64,000 nucleotides of DNA. Origin: Paenibacillus_E oryzisoli_A (GTDB taxonomy: Bacteria; Bacillota; Bacilli; Paenibacillales; NBRC-103111). Position 1 is the first letter of the stretch. Each line of letters opens with the position of its first letter. The notes beneath the pieces were generated by a model. That model had not been told where the DNA came from and searched no databases. It worked only from the letters and a program-made list of their open reading frames with translations. Made by a program: the position numbers and the translations under genes. The stretch is from contig NZ_JBCMUN010000005.1 of the NCBI RefSeq assembly GCF_050467285.1, positions 186,001 to 250,000 of the forward strand, in the 5' to 3' direction. This document shows, piece by piece, positions 1 through 7,790 of this stretch.

Positions 1-573
1 GTATTTGGCAATAACGCCCAGGATCAAGTCCTTCGCTGTTACACCCGGCTTCAGGCTGCCGTTGATACGAACTTCCAGGGATTTCGCTCTGGATTGTTGC
101 AGTGTTTGTGTAGCCATGACGTGCTCAACTTCACTCGTACCGATCCCGAACGCCAATGCGCCGAATGCGCCGTGCGTGGACGTATGGCTGTCGCCGCACA
201 CAATCGTTTTGCCAGGGTGCGTCAGGCCAAGCTCAGGGCCCATAACGTGAACGACACCTTGATCAATGCTGTCGAGGTCAAAAAGAGTAACGCCGAAATC
301 ACGGCAGTTTTGCGACAGGGTGTCGATTTGCTGCTTGGAAATCGGGTCAGTAATATTGTAACGATCTTTCGTCGGTACGTTGTGATCCATCGTTGCGAAA
401 GTCAGGTCAGGTCTGCGAACTTTGCGTCCAGACATGCGAAGACCTTCAAAAGCTTGCGGAGAAGTTACCTCATGAACCAGATGCAGATCGATATAAATAA
501 CGCTAGGCTTGCCTTCTTCCTGGTTAATTACGTGATTATCCCAAATCTTCTCGAACATCGTTTTTTTACTCAT
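1..573 (-). CDS. leuC: 3-isopropylmalate dehydratase large subunit, N-terminal part (cut by window edge)
   Basis: Aconitase-family subunit of isopropylmalate isomerase, the second step specific to leucine synthesis; acts in the cytoplasm with LeuD. Only the first 191 codons are in the window. The translation starts MSKKTMFEKIWDNHV and carries the family blocks LVHEVTSPQAFEGLR, TMDHNVPT and CGDSHTSTHGAFGALAFG, which match LeuC. The iron-sulfur cysteines lie in the missing part. The ATG (573 down) follows an AGAGGTGA ribosome-binding site at a good distance. It is divergent from the iron-uptake lipoprotein at 813; about 140 bp separates it from that gene's promoter. No leucine T-box terminator is seen directly upstream. 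leuD is expected just left of the window. Confidence 0.95.
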   Translation of the reverse strand, partial: MSKKTMFEKIWDNHVINQEEGKPSVIYIDLHLVHEVTSPQAFEGLRMSGRKVRRPDLTFATMDHNVPTKDRYNITDPISKQQIDTLSQNCRDFGVTLFDLDSIDQGVVHVMGPELGLTHPGKTIVCGDSHTSTHGAFGALAFGIGTSEVEHVMATQTLQQSRAKSLEVRINGSLKPGVTAKDLILGVIAKY

Positions 574-712
574 ACCAGTCACCTCTTGTCATTATCCGCT
601 ATGAATTGCTAATGTCTTACCCTCATAAAGTACTTTAACACGATTCCTCTCATAGTTCCAAGATATAATAACTATAAGCTTGATAGAATCTCCCTATAAA
701 ACACGGAAATTG

Positions 713-745
713 TTGACATATAGTATGATAATGATTATCATTCTC
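713..745 (+). promoter_or_regulatory. Promoter overlapped by a Fur box
   Basis: A -35 TTGACA (713-718) and a -10 TATCAT (736-741) are 17 bp apart. A near-perfect 19-bp Fur inverted repeat, GATAATGATTATCATTCTC (727-745), covers the -10. A second partial match (GATTATCATTAT, 779-790) lies just downstream. Fur bound with iron should block polymerase here, so the siderophore-uptake genes at 813-3901 would be induced by iron starvation. The match to the classical GATAATGATTATCATTATC box is visible directly; the regulation is inferred. Confidence 0.9.
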
Positions 746-812
746 CTAGAATGCGTCTTTTTCTACTTTTTGCTAGACGATTATCATTATTTTTACATAG
801 GGGGAATATGCT

Positions 813-1844
813 TTGAAACGATTCACCAAACCACTGACTTTCCTGCTCTCTCTGGGGCTGCTCACGATAACCGCCGCTTGCGGGTCCGCCTCCACACCAT
901 CGGCTTCTTCCGCTTCACCAAGCGCAGCGCCCACGGCGTCCTCAGCAGCATCCGCCACACCGGTTGCCGATGCTGTCAAGACGATTACCCACGCGCTCGG
1001 CACGACGCAAATTAAAGGCACGCCCAAACGCATCGTTACATTAGAATGGACGTATACCGAGGATGTTTTGGCCCTTGGCCTGCAGCCGGTCGGCTCAGCC
1101 GATAATAAAGGGTACCAAAGCTGGGTCAATGTAAAACCCGCGCTTGACGCCTCCGTCGTCGACGTAGGAACTCGCCAGGAGCCGAACCTCGAGACGATTA
1201 CAGGCCTCAAACCCGATCTTATCATTACCAGCGCGCTTCGTTCGAGCAAAAACTACGATGCGCTTTCCAAGATCGCCCCTACGATCGTGTTCAATTCCTA
1301 CCCGGAGGAAGGGAAGGGCAACCAGTACGAGGAAATGGAAACGACGTTCAAGAAGATCGCCGACATCGTAGGCAAGCAACCTGAAGCCGACAAAGTGCTG
1401 GCGGATCTTGACAAATCATACAGCGATGCGAAAGCGAAGCTGGCCGCCGTGAAGAAGGACGGCGCTGCCTTCGCCTTATCACAAGCATTCAGCAACCAAA
1501 ACAACGCCGATTTGCGCATGTTCGTCGACAACTCGATGGCGGTGCAAATTTTGCAGCGCATTGGACTCAAGAACGCGTTCAAATCCAACAAGTTTGAGAT
1601 TTACGGCTATTCGACCGCTTCCGTCGAGGCGCTGCCTTCTGTACAGGACGCGACGTTCATCTACATCGTGCAGGACACCGACAACGTTTTTGAAAAGCAG
1701 CTTAAGGACAACGCTGTCTGGAAAGGCCTCAATTTTGTGAAAAACAATAACATGATCAAGCTCCCGGGGAATACGTGGCCGTTCGGCGGTCCGCTGTCCG
1801 CCAAAGTATTTGCCGAGTTGACAGCTAACGCCTTCGCCAAATGA
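813..1844 (+). CDS. Iron-siderophore ABC transporter substrate-binding lipoprotein
   Basis: Class III periplasmic-type binding protein (FeuA/FhuD/FecB family) that captures a ferric siderophore outside the membrane and delivers it to the permease encoded next. A lipoprotein signal with lipobox ITAAC places the acylated cysteine at residue 23, followed by a Ser/Ala/Pro-rich linker to about residue 50. The binding fold begins at KRIVTLEWTYTEDVLALGL, typical of the family; length 343 aa is normal. The start is TTG at 813, six bases after AGGGGGAA; the ATG at 808 is out of frame. The stop overlaps the permease start, so the two are translationally coupled. A Fur box sits in the promoter. The siderophore (hydroxamate, catecholate or citrate type) cannot be told from sequence. 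Confidence 0.92.
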   Translation: MKRFTKPLTFLLSLGLLTITAACGSASTPSASSASPSAAPTASSAASATPVADAVKTITHALGTTQIKGTPKRIVTLEWTYTEDVLALGLQPVGSADNKGYQSWVNVKPALDASVVDVGTRQEPNLETITGLKPDLIITSALRSSKNYDALSKIAPTIVFNSYPEEGKGNQYEEMETTFKKIADIVGKQPEADKVLADLDKSYSDAKAKLAAVKKDGAAFALSQAFSNQNNADLRMFVDNSMAVQILQRIGLKNAFKSNKFEIYGYSTASVEALPSVQDATFIYIVQDTDNVFEKQLKDNAVWKGLNFVKNNNMIKLPGNTWPFGGPLSAKVFAELTANAFAK

Positions 1845-3901
1845 TGGATACGGTGGTTAATACGCGATCCAAGTCCCCTGCCGTTCTCCCATGGAAACCG
1901 CTGCTTGTGTTTGGAGGGGGAATCGCCGCCCTGTTGGCGATGCTGTTCATCAATCTCACACAAGGCGAAGCTCACATTACGGTACATACCGTCGTGCAGG
2001 CTCTGCTTTCGCCGCAGGACACCCCCGACCATCAGATGGTTCGGGGGCTTCGTATGCCGCGCGCCGTCATGGGTATGCTGGCCGGCGCAGCTCTCGCCGT
2101 TGCCGGCGCCCTGCTGCAAACTGTTACGCGTAACCCGCTCGCCTCCGCCTCTACGCTCGGGCTGAACGCAGGTGCGTATTTCATTATCGTGCTGGCCGCC
2201 GTCTTCTTCCCCACGGTAAAATCGAGCCATCCGCTTGTGCTTGCGCTGCTTGGCGCTTGCGGCGCCGCGCTCATGGCGTATTTCATGGCCGGCGGGCGCA
2301 AAAGCACGCCGCTGCGTATGGCCTTGTCGGGCATGATTATTACGCTCGTGCTCTCCGCTTTTACAAGCGGGTTGCAACTGCTCTATGAAACCGAAACGAA
2401 CGGCCTCTTCATGTGGGGATCCGGCGCGCTAACGCAGAACGACTGGCTGGGCGTCCGTTTCTCGCTCCCTTGGGTGATTCTCGGCATCGTCGCCGCGTTC
2501 CTATTCAGCCAGAAGCTGGATATGCTCGCGCTGAGCGAAGAAACCGCCGTCTCCCTCGGCGAGAACATTAACATCGTCCGCTTGATCGCCCTCGGCGCAG
2601 CCATCCTGCTGGCGGGCGTCACCGTGAGCGTCGTCGGCCCGATCGGCTTCGTCGGCCTCATCGCGCCGCATCTGATCCGTCTCATCGGGCTGCACCGCCA
2701 CCGCCTGCTCCTGCCGGGCAGCGCGCTCTGGGGTGCCGTCGTCCTAGTCAGCGCGGACACGATAGCCAAAATGTTCCGCAGCTCCCTCGGCGAGCTGCCG
2801 GCCGGCTCCGTCACGGCGCTGCTCGGCGCGCCGTGGCTGATCTGGCTTGCGGTGCGCAGCTCTAAGCTCCGCACTGGCGCCGAAGGAAGCTCGATGAGCG
2901 TCGGGTACACGGGGACCAAGGTCCCCTACCCAGTGCTCGTCATCGCTTCCGCCGCCTTGCTTCTCGGCCTCTTCGTCTTCGGCCTCACCGCCGGAGCGCT
3001 GCACATCCCGCTGCGCGATGTGTTGAGCGCGCTGTTAGGGCGCGGAGATGACATGGCGAGCAATGTCATCTTCCAGCTTCGCATGCCGCGGCTGCTCGTC
3101 GCGGCGCTGGCCGGCGCGTCCCTTGCCATCGCCGGCTCGATGATGCAGGGCGCGGTGCGCAACCCGCTCGCCGACCCCTCCGTGGTCGGGGTCACGTCCG
3201 GCGCCGGTGTCGGCGCCTTGCTCGTGCTCGCGATCTGGCCGACCGCGCCTAGCGGCTGGGCGCCGATCGGGGCGATCATCGGCGCGCTCGTCTCCGCCGG
3301 CAGCGTGTACGCGCTCGCCTGGCGCAAAGGGCTGAGCCCCGTCGTCCTGATCCTCGTCGGGATCGCCGTTTCCGCACTGGGCTCCGCCGGCATCCAGTTC
3401 CTGGTCATTCAGTCGAAGCTGGCGGCCGCTCCGGCGCTGACCTGGCTCGCGGGCTCGACGTACGCCCGCGGCTGGAAAGAGTGCATCCAGCTCGCGATCA
3501 CGCTGGCCCTGATGATGCCGACCGCGTGGCTGTTAGGCCGCCGCGTCGATCTGCTCGCCTTCGGCGACCAAGTCTCCCTGGGACTTGGCCTGCGTCTGCA
3601 GCGGACACGGCTCGTCACCGCAGCGATCGGGGTCGGCATTGCCGCGATCGCCGTCGCCGCCGTCGGCACGGTGAGCTTTATCGGCTTGCTCGCGCCGCAT
3701 GCCGTTCGGCTCTTCCTCGGCCAGCACCATCGCAAATCTGTCGTGCTGGCGGCGATGCTCGGCGCGATTCTGCTGATCGCAGCCGACATTATCGGCAAGC
3801 TGATCGCCATCCCGAAGGAGATTCCTTCGGGGATCGTCGTGGCGATGATCGGCGCGCCGTATCTGCTGTTCCTGATGTATCGCAGCACCGTCAGGAGATA
3901 A
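1841..3901 (+). CDS. Fused double FecCD siderophore permease (FhuB-like)
   Basis: Membrane channel of the iron-siderophore ABC importer. The 686-aa protein is an internal duplication: residues about 1-345 and 350-686 are each a complete FecCD domain of 9-10 membrane segments. Parallel blocks show this: LRMPRAVMGMLAGAALAVAG with VTRNPLASAS in half one, LRMPRLLVAALAGASLAIAG with VRNPLADPS in half two. Each half also has its ATPase-contact loop (GPIGFVGLIAPH and GTVSFIGLLAPH). Most Bacillota importers use two separate permeases; the fused form resembles E. coli FhuB. It overlaps the binding-protein stop by 4 bp. No ATPase gene follows, so the importer must use an FhuC-like ATPase encoded elsewhere. 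The exact start (1841 or the next ATG at 1844) is uncertain. Confidence 0.93.
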   Translation: MMDTVVNTRSKSPAVLPWKPLLVFGGGIAALLAMLFINLTQGEAHITVHTVVQALLSPQDTPDHQMVRGLRMPRAVMGMLAGAALAVAGALLQTVTRNPLASASTLGLNAGAYFIIVLAAVFFPTVKSSHPLVLALLGACGAALMAYFMAGGRKSTPLRMALSGMIITLVLSAFTSGLQLLYETETNGLFMWGSGALTQNDWLGVRFSLPWVILGIVAAFLFSQKLDMLALSEETAVSLGENINIVRLIALGAAILLAGVTVSVVGPIGFVGLIAPHLIRLIGLHRHRLLLPGSALWGAVVLVSADTIAKMFRSSLGELPAGSVTALLGAPWLIWLAVRSSKLRTGAEGSSMSVGYTGTKVPYPVLVIASAALLLGLFVFGLTAGALHIPLRDVLSALLGRGDDMASNVIFQLRMPRLLVAALAGASLAIAGSMMQGAVRNPLADPSVVGVTSGAGVGALLVLAIWPTAPSGWAPIGAIIGALVSAGSVYALAWRKGLSPVVLILVGIAVSALGSAGIQFLVIQSKLAAAPALTWLAGSTYARGWKECIQLAITLALMMPTAWLLGRRVDLLAFGDQVSLGLGLRLQRTRLVTAAIGVGIAAIAVAAVGTVSFIGLLAPHAVRLFLGQHHRKSVVLAAMLGAILLIAADIIGKLIAIPKEIPSGIVVAMIGAPYLLFLMYRSTVRR

Positions 3902-3947
3902 GTTTTTGCATTTAAAAGCCTGAGCCTCCTTCGATGTCCATGGACAG

Positions 3948-3970
3948 CGGGGATGCCCCGGCTTTTTCTT
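3948..3970 (+). terminator. Possible weak terminator after the siderophore permease
   Basis: A short hairpin CGGGG-ATG-CCCCG (3948-3960) is followed by GC and five T. The stem is only 5 bp, so this is a weak candidate for ending the iron-uptake transcript. Confidence 0.35.
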
Positions 3971-4038
3971 TGCCGTACGGCTTATTGAAATCCGGATGCC
4001 GTATCGGCACTGCAGCGTATTCGGACGAAGCAATCATT

Positions 4039-4216
4039 CCTGCAAAAAGACAGGCATTTTTCACAAAAATGGCCTTTTTCGTAAAATGCCTTCGATCAGG
4101 CAGTTTTTTAGGCCAAACTCACTCAAATAGGGGGGCCATGCCCACAATGCCAGCTCTTTTGCAGGCTTTTCATCAAATAATGAAAAGGAACTCGAAAATT
4201 CCTGCTTATTTGCAGG
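4039..4216. repeat. Four quasi-palindromic motifs at about 52-bp steps in a 550-bp gap
   Basis: The gap 3902-4453 has no convincing gene. It carries four related short motifs: CCTGCAAAAAGACAGG (4039-4054), CAGGCAGTTTTTTAGGCC (4097-4114), GCCAGCTCTTTTGCAGGC (4149-4166) and the near-perfect palindrome CCTGCTTATTTGCAGG (4201-4216). Start-to-start steps are 58, 52 and 52 bp. Similar layouts with other sequences occur at 40630-40820 and 59423-59612. Function unknown. Confidence 0.55.
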
Positions 4217-4376
4217 TTTGATGCCCAGTCTGAATGGTGTCCCGATCTCCTATCCAAGTTAACCTCGCCGCTTCCATCCCACTCTACTCGGTTCCTGTTC
4301 CGCAGCATACACCTCTAGCTGCTTCCTCGAGCTAGACCTCTCTAACCACCAAACCGCCAAACTCCCGCCCTCCATC

Positions 4377-4405
4377 TTGTTTCATCCCCTGAACCTTGGT
4401 ATGAT
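4377..4405 (+). promoter_or_regulatory. Sigma-A-type promoter of the LysR gene
   Basis: TTGTTT (4377-4382) and TATGAT (4400-4405) are separated by 17 bp. TG one base before the -10 gives an extended -10. It lies about 50 bp before the LysR start codon. Confidence 0.6.
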
Positions 4406-4453
4406 ACGGTCATAAAAGGAATTGTTTTCCGCCGCAAAGGAGCCGCATCGTCT

Positions 4454-5347
4454 ATGGAATTACGCCAACTGCAATACGCCATTCAAATTGCGAATGAACG
4501 CAACTTCTCCCGCGCAGCGGAAAAGCTGCACATTGCACAGCCCTCGCTCAGCCAGCAGCTGTCCAAGCTGGAGAAAGAAATCGGCGTGCTGCTTTTTCAG
4601 CGCAGTACGAATTCTGTAGAGCTTACGCATGCAGGCGCGCTTTTCGTGGAAAAATCGCAAAAAATATTGGACATGCTCGAGCAGCTCAAAAAAGAGATGG
4701 AAGACATCTCCCAAATGAAAAAAGGGAGGCTCGTCATCGGCTCCATGCCAATTACCGGCTCCACCATTCTTCCTTTCGTCGTGCCCGCTTTTCAGGCCGC
4801 TTACCCGGAAATTGAGATTTCGCTTGTTGAAGAAACGTCCACCAACCTGGAGACGCTGACCGTGAACGGCCAGACCGACATCTCCCTGCTCTCCTTGCCG
4901 CTTCGCGAAGAGGCGCTCATCTATGAGACGCTGCTGGAGGAGGAAATCGTCCTCGCCGTGCCGCCCAAACATCCGCTGGCTGTCGCTCAAACGCCGACTG
5001 CCATCGAACAGTTGGAGAAGGAATCATTTATCGCGCTGAAAAAAGGCCAAGGCTTCCGCAAGCTGACGCTCGACCTGTGCCAGAAGGCCGGCTTCACGCC
5101 GAACATCGTGTTCGAGTCCAGCAACATGGAGACGGTGCAGTCTCTCGTCGCCGCAGGCATGGGCATTGCTTTCGTCCCGTATCTCATTTCCAAACGGACG
5201 TTCAGCGAGCTGTCGCCGGTTCACATTCCGCTCGAAGGCCACCCGATCCGCGAATTGGTCATCGCCTACCGGAAAGGCCGCTATATTTCCAAGGCAGCAG
5301 AGGCTTTCGTCTCCACGATGAAAGATGTCATGCGCACGATCGGCTAG
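4454..5347 (+). CDS. LysR-family transcriptional regulator
   Basis: DNA-binding regulator of 297 aa, normal for the family. Residues 1-60 form the winged helix-turn-helix (MELRQLQYAIQIANERNFSR, then AAEKLHIAQPSLSQQLSKLE). Residues from about 90 on form the two-lobed effector domain (RLVIGSMPITGSTILPFVVP). The closest feel is the CynR/CbbR/GltC-type group, but the effector cannot be named. The ATG follows AAAGGAG at 11 bases and has its own promoter. The only close co-directional gene is the small membrane protein at 5391, 43 bp downstream; whether it is a target is unknown. Confidence 0.92.
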   Translation: MELRQLQYAIQIANERNFSRAAEKLHIAQPSLSQQLSKLEKEIGVLLFQRSTNSVELTHAGALFVEKSQKILDMLEQLKKEMEDISQMKKGRLVIGSMPITGSTILPFVVPAFQAAYPEIEISLVEETSTNLETLTVNGQTDISLLSLPLREEALIYETLLEEEIVLAVPPKHPLAVAQTPTAIEQLEKESFIALKKGQGFRKLTLDLCQKAGFTPNIVFESSNMETVQSLVAAGMGIAFVPYLISKRTFSELSPVHIPLEGHPIRELVIAYRKGRYISKAAEAFVSTMKDVMRTIG

Positions 5348-5390
5348 GCAGCACGCTTACACCGCCATTTCTCAGAAGGAGGACTTTCTT

Positions 5391-5693
5391 ATGACGCGTT
5401 CTCTCATTCTATTCATCTGCATCGCCAGCTTGCTGGACGCGGGTTTGACGGATTTTGGCCTTCGCTATGAACTCATCGGCGAATCCAATCCGATTATGGC
5501 ATTTCTCTACGATCATGCTTATCCTGCGTTCTATGGCGTTAAAATCTTTTTCCCCCTTTCCCTCTTCTTTCTCGCCGCCAAAATCGGCAAACATCGCCTC
5601 GTCCACAGCCTGTTCCGTTTGTCAGTCGTGGTCTACATGGGCATTCTGCTCATGCACGCCTACTGGATTTCCGCTTCACTCTCTACAGTTTGA
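5391..5693 (+). CDS. Small membrane protein, DUF5658-like
   Basis: A 100-aa protein with three predicted membrane segments (about residues 4-17, 48-62 and 74-95). The N-terminal block LDAGLTDFGLRYELIGESNP, pairing polar residues with a GL...E.NP pattern, resembles the uncharacterised DUF5658 family. The start at 5391 is chosen because AGAAGGAGG lies 8-10 bases before the ATG; the frame is open further upstream but has no ribosome-binding site. It follows the LysR gene and overlaps the end of the convergent chemoreceptor gene by 11 bp. No function is known. Confidence 0.75.
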   Translation: MTRSLILFICIASLLDAGLTDFGLRYELIGESNPIMAFLYDHAYPAFYGVKIFFPLSLFFLAAKIGKHRLVHSLFRLSVVVYMGILLMHAYWISASLSTV

Positions 5694-6942
5694 AGATTTG
5701 AATCGTCCGCTGCAGCTGCGTCACCATGCGCAGCATTTGTTCCGACTGAATAACGACCGCTTTAACGGAACGCGTCTGCTGCACCATTGAGGTCGAAACT
5801 TGCTCCGTACCGGCCGCCGATTGCTGGGTAATAGCGGATATATTTTCCATCGTGCCGGTAATGAATTGCGCGGCGTTCAGCATTTTCTGGCTTTCTCCGG
5901 TAAATTCGTTCATTCTCGCCGTAATAAATTTGATGCTGTCCACCATTTCGCGGAACACTTTCTCCGTCGCTTCGATGGATTGCGTCTGCTTGCGGGCGAT
6001 TTCCTCATTGATCTGAATGTTGTGCAGCGCTTTCTTAATGCTGTTCTCGATATTGCGCACCATATGAAAAACTTCCTTCGCCGACCGCGAAGATTCTTCC
6101 GCCAGCTTCCGCACCTCTTGCGCGACGACCGAGAAGCCTCTGCCGTGTTCGCCGGCGCGCGCCGCTTCGATTGAAGCGTTGAGCGACAGCAGGTTCGTCT
6201 GCTCCGCAATCTCCGATATGGTCCGGGTGATCTGATTGATCCCTGCTGCCTCCTTCACGAGCTCGTCAATCGTAGCTGACACATGACTTGTCGCCGCCAC
6301 GATTTGCGAGACGCTTTCCGCCTGACCTTCGACGGCATCCATCCCCTTTTGCACCAGCCCCAGCGTATCGCCGCAGCGCGTATTCATCTCGTTCGTGGAC
6401 TGCACGTAGTCCGTAATTTTCGTTTCAATTTCTTTCACGACGGAAAAGCTTTTGAACACGCCGCTTGAAATTTCGTTTGCGCCTTCCGCGAGCGAGGTAA
6501 CGGAACCGGTTGCTTCGACAATCATCGTGTTGATGCCTTCATTTTTCATATAAATGTCCCGGGAGGAATCGGCCACGTGCTTGGAAATCGACGCCGTTTC
6601 GTTCAACAGCTCCTTTAATTTCACGATCATCGCGTTAAAAGACCGTGCCATGTCCCCGAGCGCATCCTTAGAAGACGCGTCGACGGTTTGCGTAAAATCG
6701 CCTTTGGCGATGTTCATGGCAACGCGCGTCACGTTCTCAATCGGTTCGGTGAGCGCCCGCTCTAGCCAGCGCACGTAAGGGAAGCTGAGCACCATCAGGA
6801 TCAGCGAGGAAGCCAGCGCGAAAATCATCGAGACGTCCGCCGTCAGCATCAGCGTCAAAATAATAATGGAATAAAACACGACAATGGCATAGTAGCCCAG
6901 CTGCAGCTTGGCCCGAAACGATTGCGCAAGAAACCAGTTCAT
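5683..6942 (-). CDS. Methyl-accepting chemotaxis protein without an extracellular sensor domain
   Basis: Chemoreceptor of 419 aa that would signal to CheA/CheW. Two membrane segments (about residues 16-33 and 37-55) are separated by only a few residues, so there is no ligand-binding domain outside. A HAMP-like region follows (LTEPIENVTRVAMNIAKGDF), then a long coiled coil with the conserved hairpin tip (EIAEQTNLLSLNASIEAARA, then GRGFSVVAQEVRKLAEESSR). It is the last gene of the pilus cluster, 28 bp after the prepilin peptidase. This suggests it senses membrane state or pilus function, as PilJ does in Pseudomonas, but that is inference. Its stop overlaps the convergent small membrane gene. 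Confidence 0.92.
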   Translation of the reverse strand: MNWFLAQSFRAKLQLGYYAIVVFYSIIILTLMLTADVSMIFALASSLILMVLSFPYVRWLERALTEPIENVTRVAMNIAKGDFTQTVDASSKDALGDMARSFNAMIVKLKELLNETASISKHVADSSRDIYMKNEGINTMIVEATGSVTSLAEGANEISSGVFKSFSVVKEIETKITDYVQSTNEMNTRCGDTLGLVQKGMDAVEGQAESVSQIVAATSHVSATIDELVKEAAGINQITRTISEIAEQTNLLSLNASIEAARAGEHGRGFSVVAQEVRKLAEESSRSAKEVFHMVRNIENSIKKALHNIQINEEIARKQTQSIEATEKVFREMVDSIKFITARMNEFTGESQKMLNAAQFITGTMENISAITQQSAAGTEQVSTSMVQQTRSVKAVVIQSEQMLRMVTQLQRTIQIFKL

Positions 6943-6970
6943 GTCATCATCGACCTCTTTTCATCGAAAG

Positions 6971-7759
6971 TTAAAAAGCCTGCCACACGACGAGGTCCAT
7001 ATACCATGTCAATATTGGGTCCCCAAAGCAAAAACAGAGCAAGCCGGCCACCGCAATAAACGGCCCGTAAGGCATCGGCGAGCGGCGGTCCAGCTTGCCG
7101 GCAGCGATCAGTCCAAGGCCGATCAGGCTGCCGAGAAAGGCGGATAAAAAAATACACATCAGCACAAGCTTAACGCCCATGACTAGGCCGACCAGCGCCA
7201 TCAGGCGAATATCGCCGAAGCCCATCGCCGGTCTGCCCATCCATGCAGCGGCAAGGGACACAAGGACGAGAAGGCCGCCACCGAGAATGAATCCCGCTGC
7301 ATACTGCCAGAGCGGCAGCGGATGGAGCCAGAGCCGCAGAGCGGCAAACCCCAGCATCGCCGGGTAGATGATCTTGTTCGGCAGCAGCATGTAGGCGAGA
7401 TCGCTGACCGTCAGCATCAGCAGCACCGATACGAGCGGGTATGCGATCCACAACTCGTCCCGGGCGACGAGCCAGGGCAGCGCTGCAAACAGCATGCCTC
7501 CGGCCAGCTCGCCGACCAGATAGATCGGAGAAATCGATGCTTGGCACGTATGGCACTTCCCTCGGCGGATGAACCAGCCGAAGATCGGAATGAGATCCAC
7601 AGCGTTCAACTGCCGGCCGCAGCTCCCGCATGACGAGCGGGGCGCTGCAACCGAGATGCCTTTCGGAACGCGAATACCGACAACATTGAAGAACGAACCG
7701 CAAGCGGCGCCAATCATAAATAAGAAGATCCCGTAACTCCATGCTTCCCAACCCACCAC
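6971..7759 (-). CDS. pilD: Prepilin leader peptidase / N-methyltransferase
   Basis: Membrane aspartyl protease that cuts prepilin leaders and methylates the new N-terminus. From the GTG start at 7759 it is 262 aa. The N-terminal cytoplasmic domain has the paired zinc cysteines C44/C47 and C69/C72 (CGSCGRQLN, CHTCQAS), which go with methyltransferase activity. The catalytic aspartates are D120 (TVSDLAYMLLP) and D183 in the GFGD motif. The GTG is chosen because AGGAGGGGGGA lies just before it; the longer open frame to 7849 would run into the preceding gene. Its place among four proteins with prepilin-type N-termini makes them its likely substrates. Confidence 0.95.
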   Translation of the reverse strand: MVGWEAWSYGIFLFMIGAACGSFFNVVGIRVPKGISVAAPRSSCGSCGRQLNAVDLIPIFGWFIRRGKCHTCQASISPIYLVGELAGGMLFAALPWLVARDELWIAYPLVSVLLMLTVSDLAYMLLPNKIIYPAMLGFAALRLWLHPLPLWQYAAGFILGGGLLVLVSLAAAWMGRPAMGFGDIRLMALVGLVMGVKLVLMCIFLSAFLGSLIGLGLIAAGKLDRRSPMPYGPFIAVAGLLCFCFGDPILTWYMDLVVWQAF

Positions 7760-7790
7760 GGGTCCCCCCTCCTGCAGCCTTCCTGCAAAG

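Noticed and set aside
3934..4221. 95-codon frame in the gap after the siderophore permease
   Set aside because: It runs through the repeat motifs, has no Shine-Dalgarno sequence and shows no protein-like pattern.
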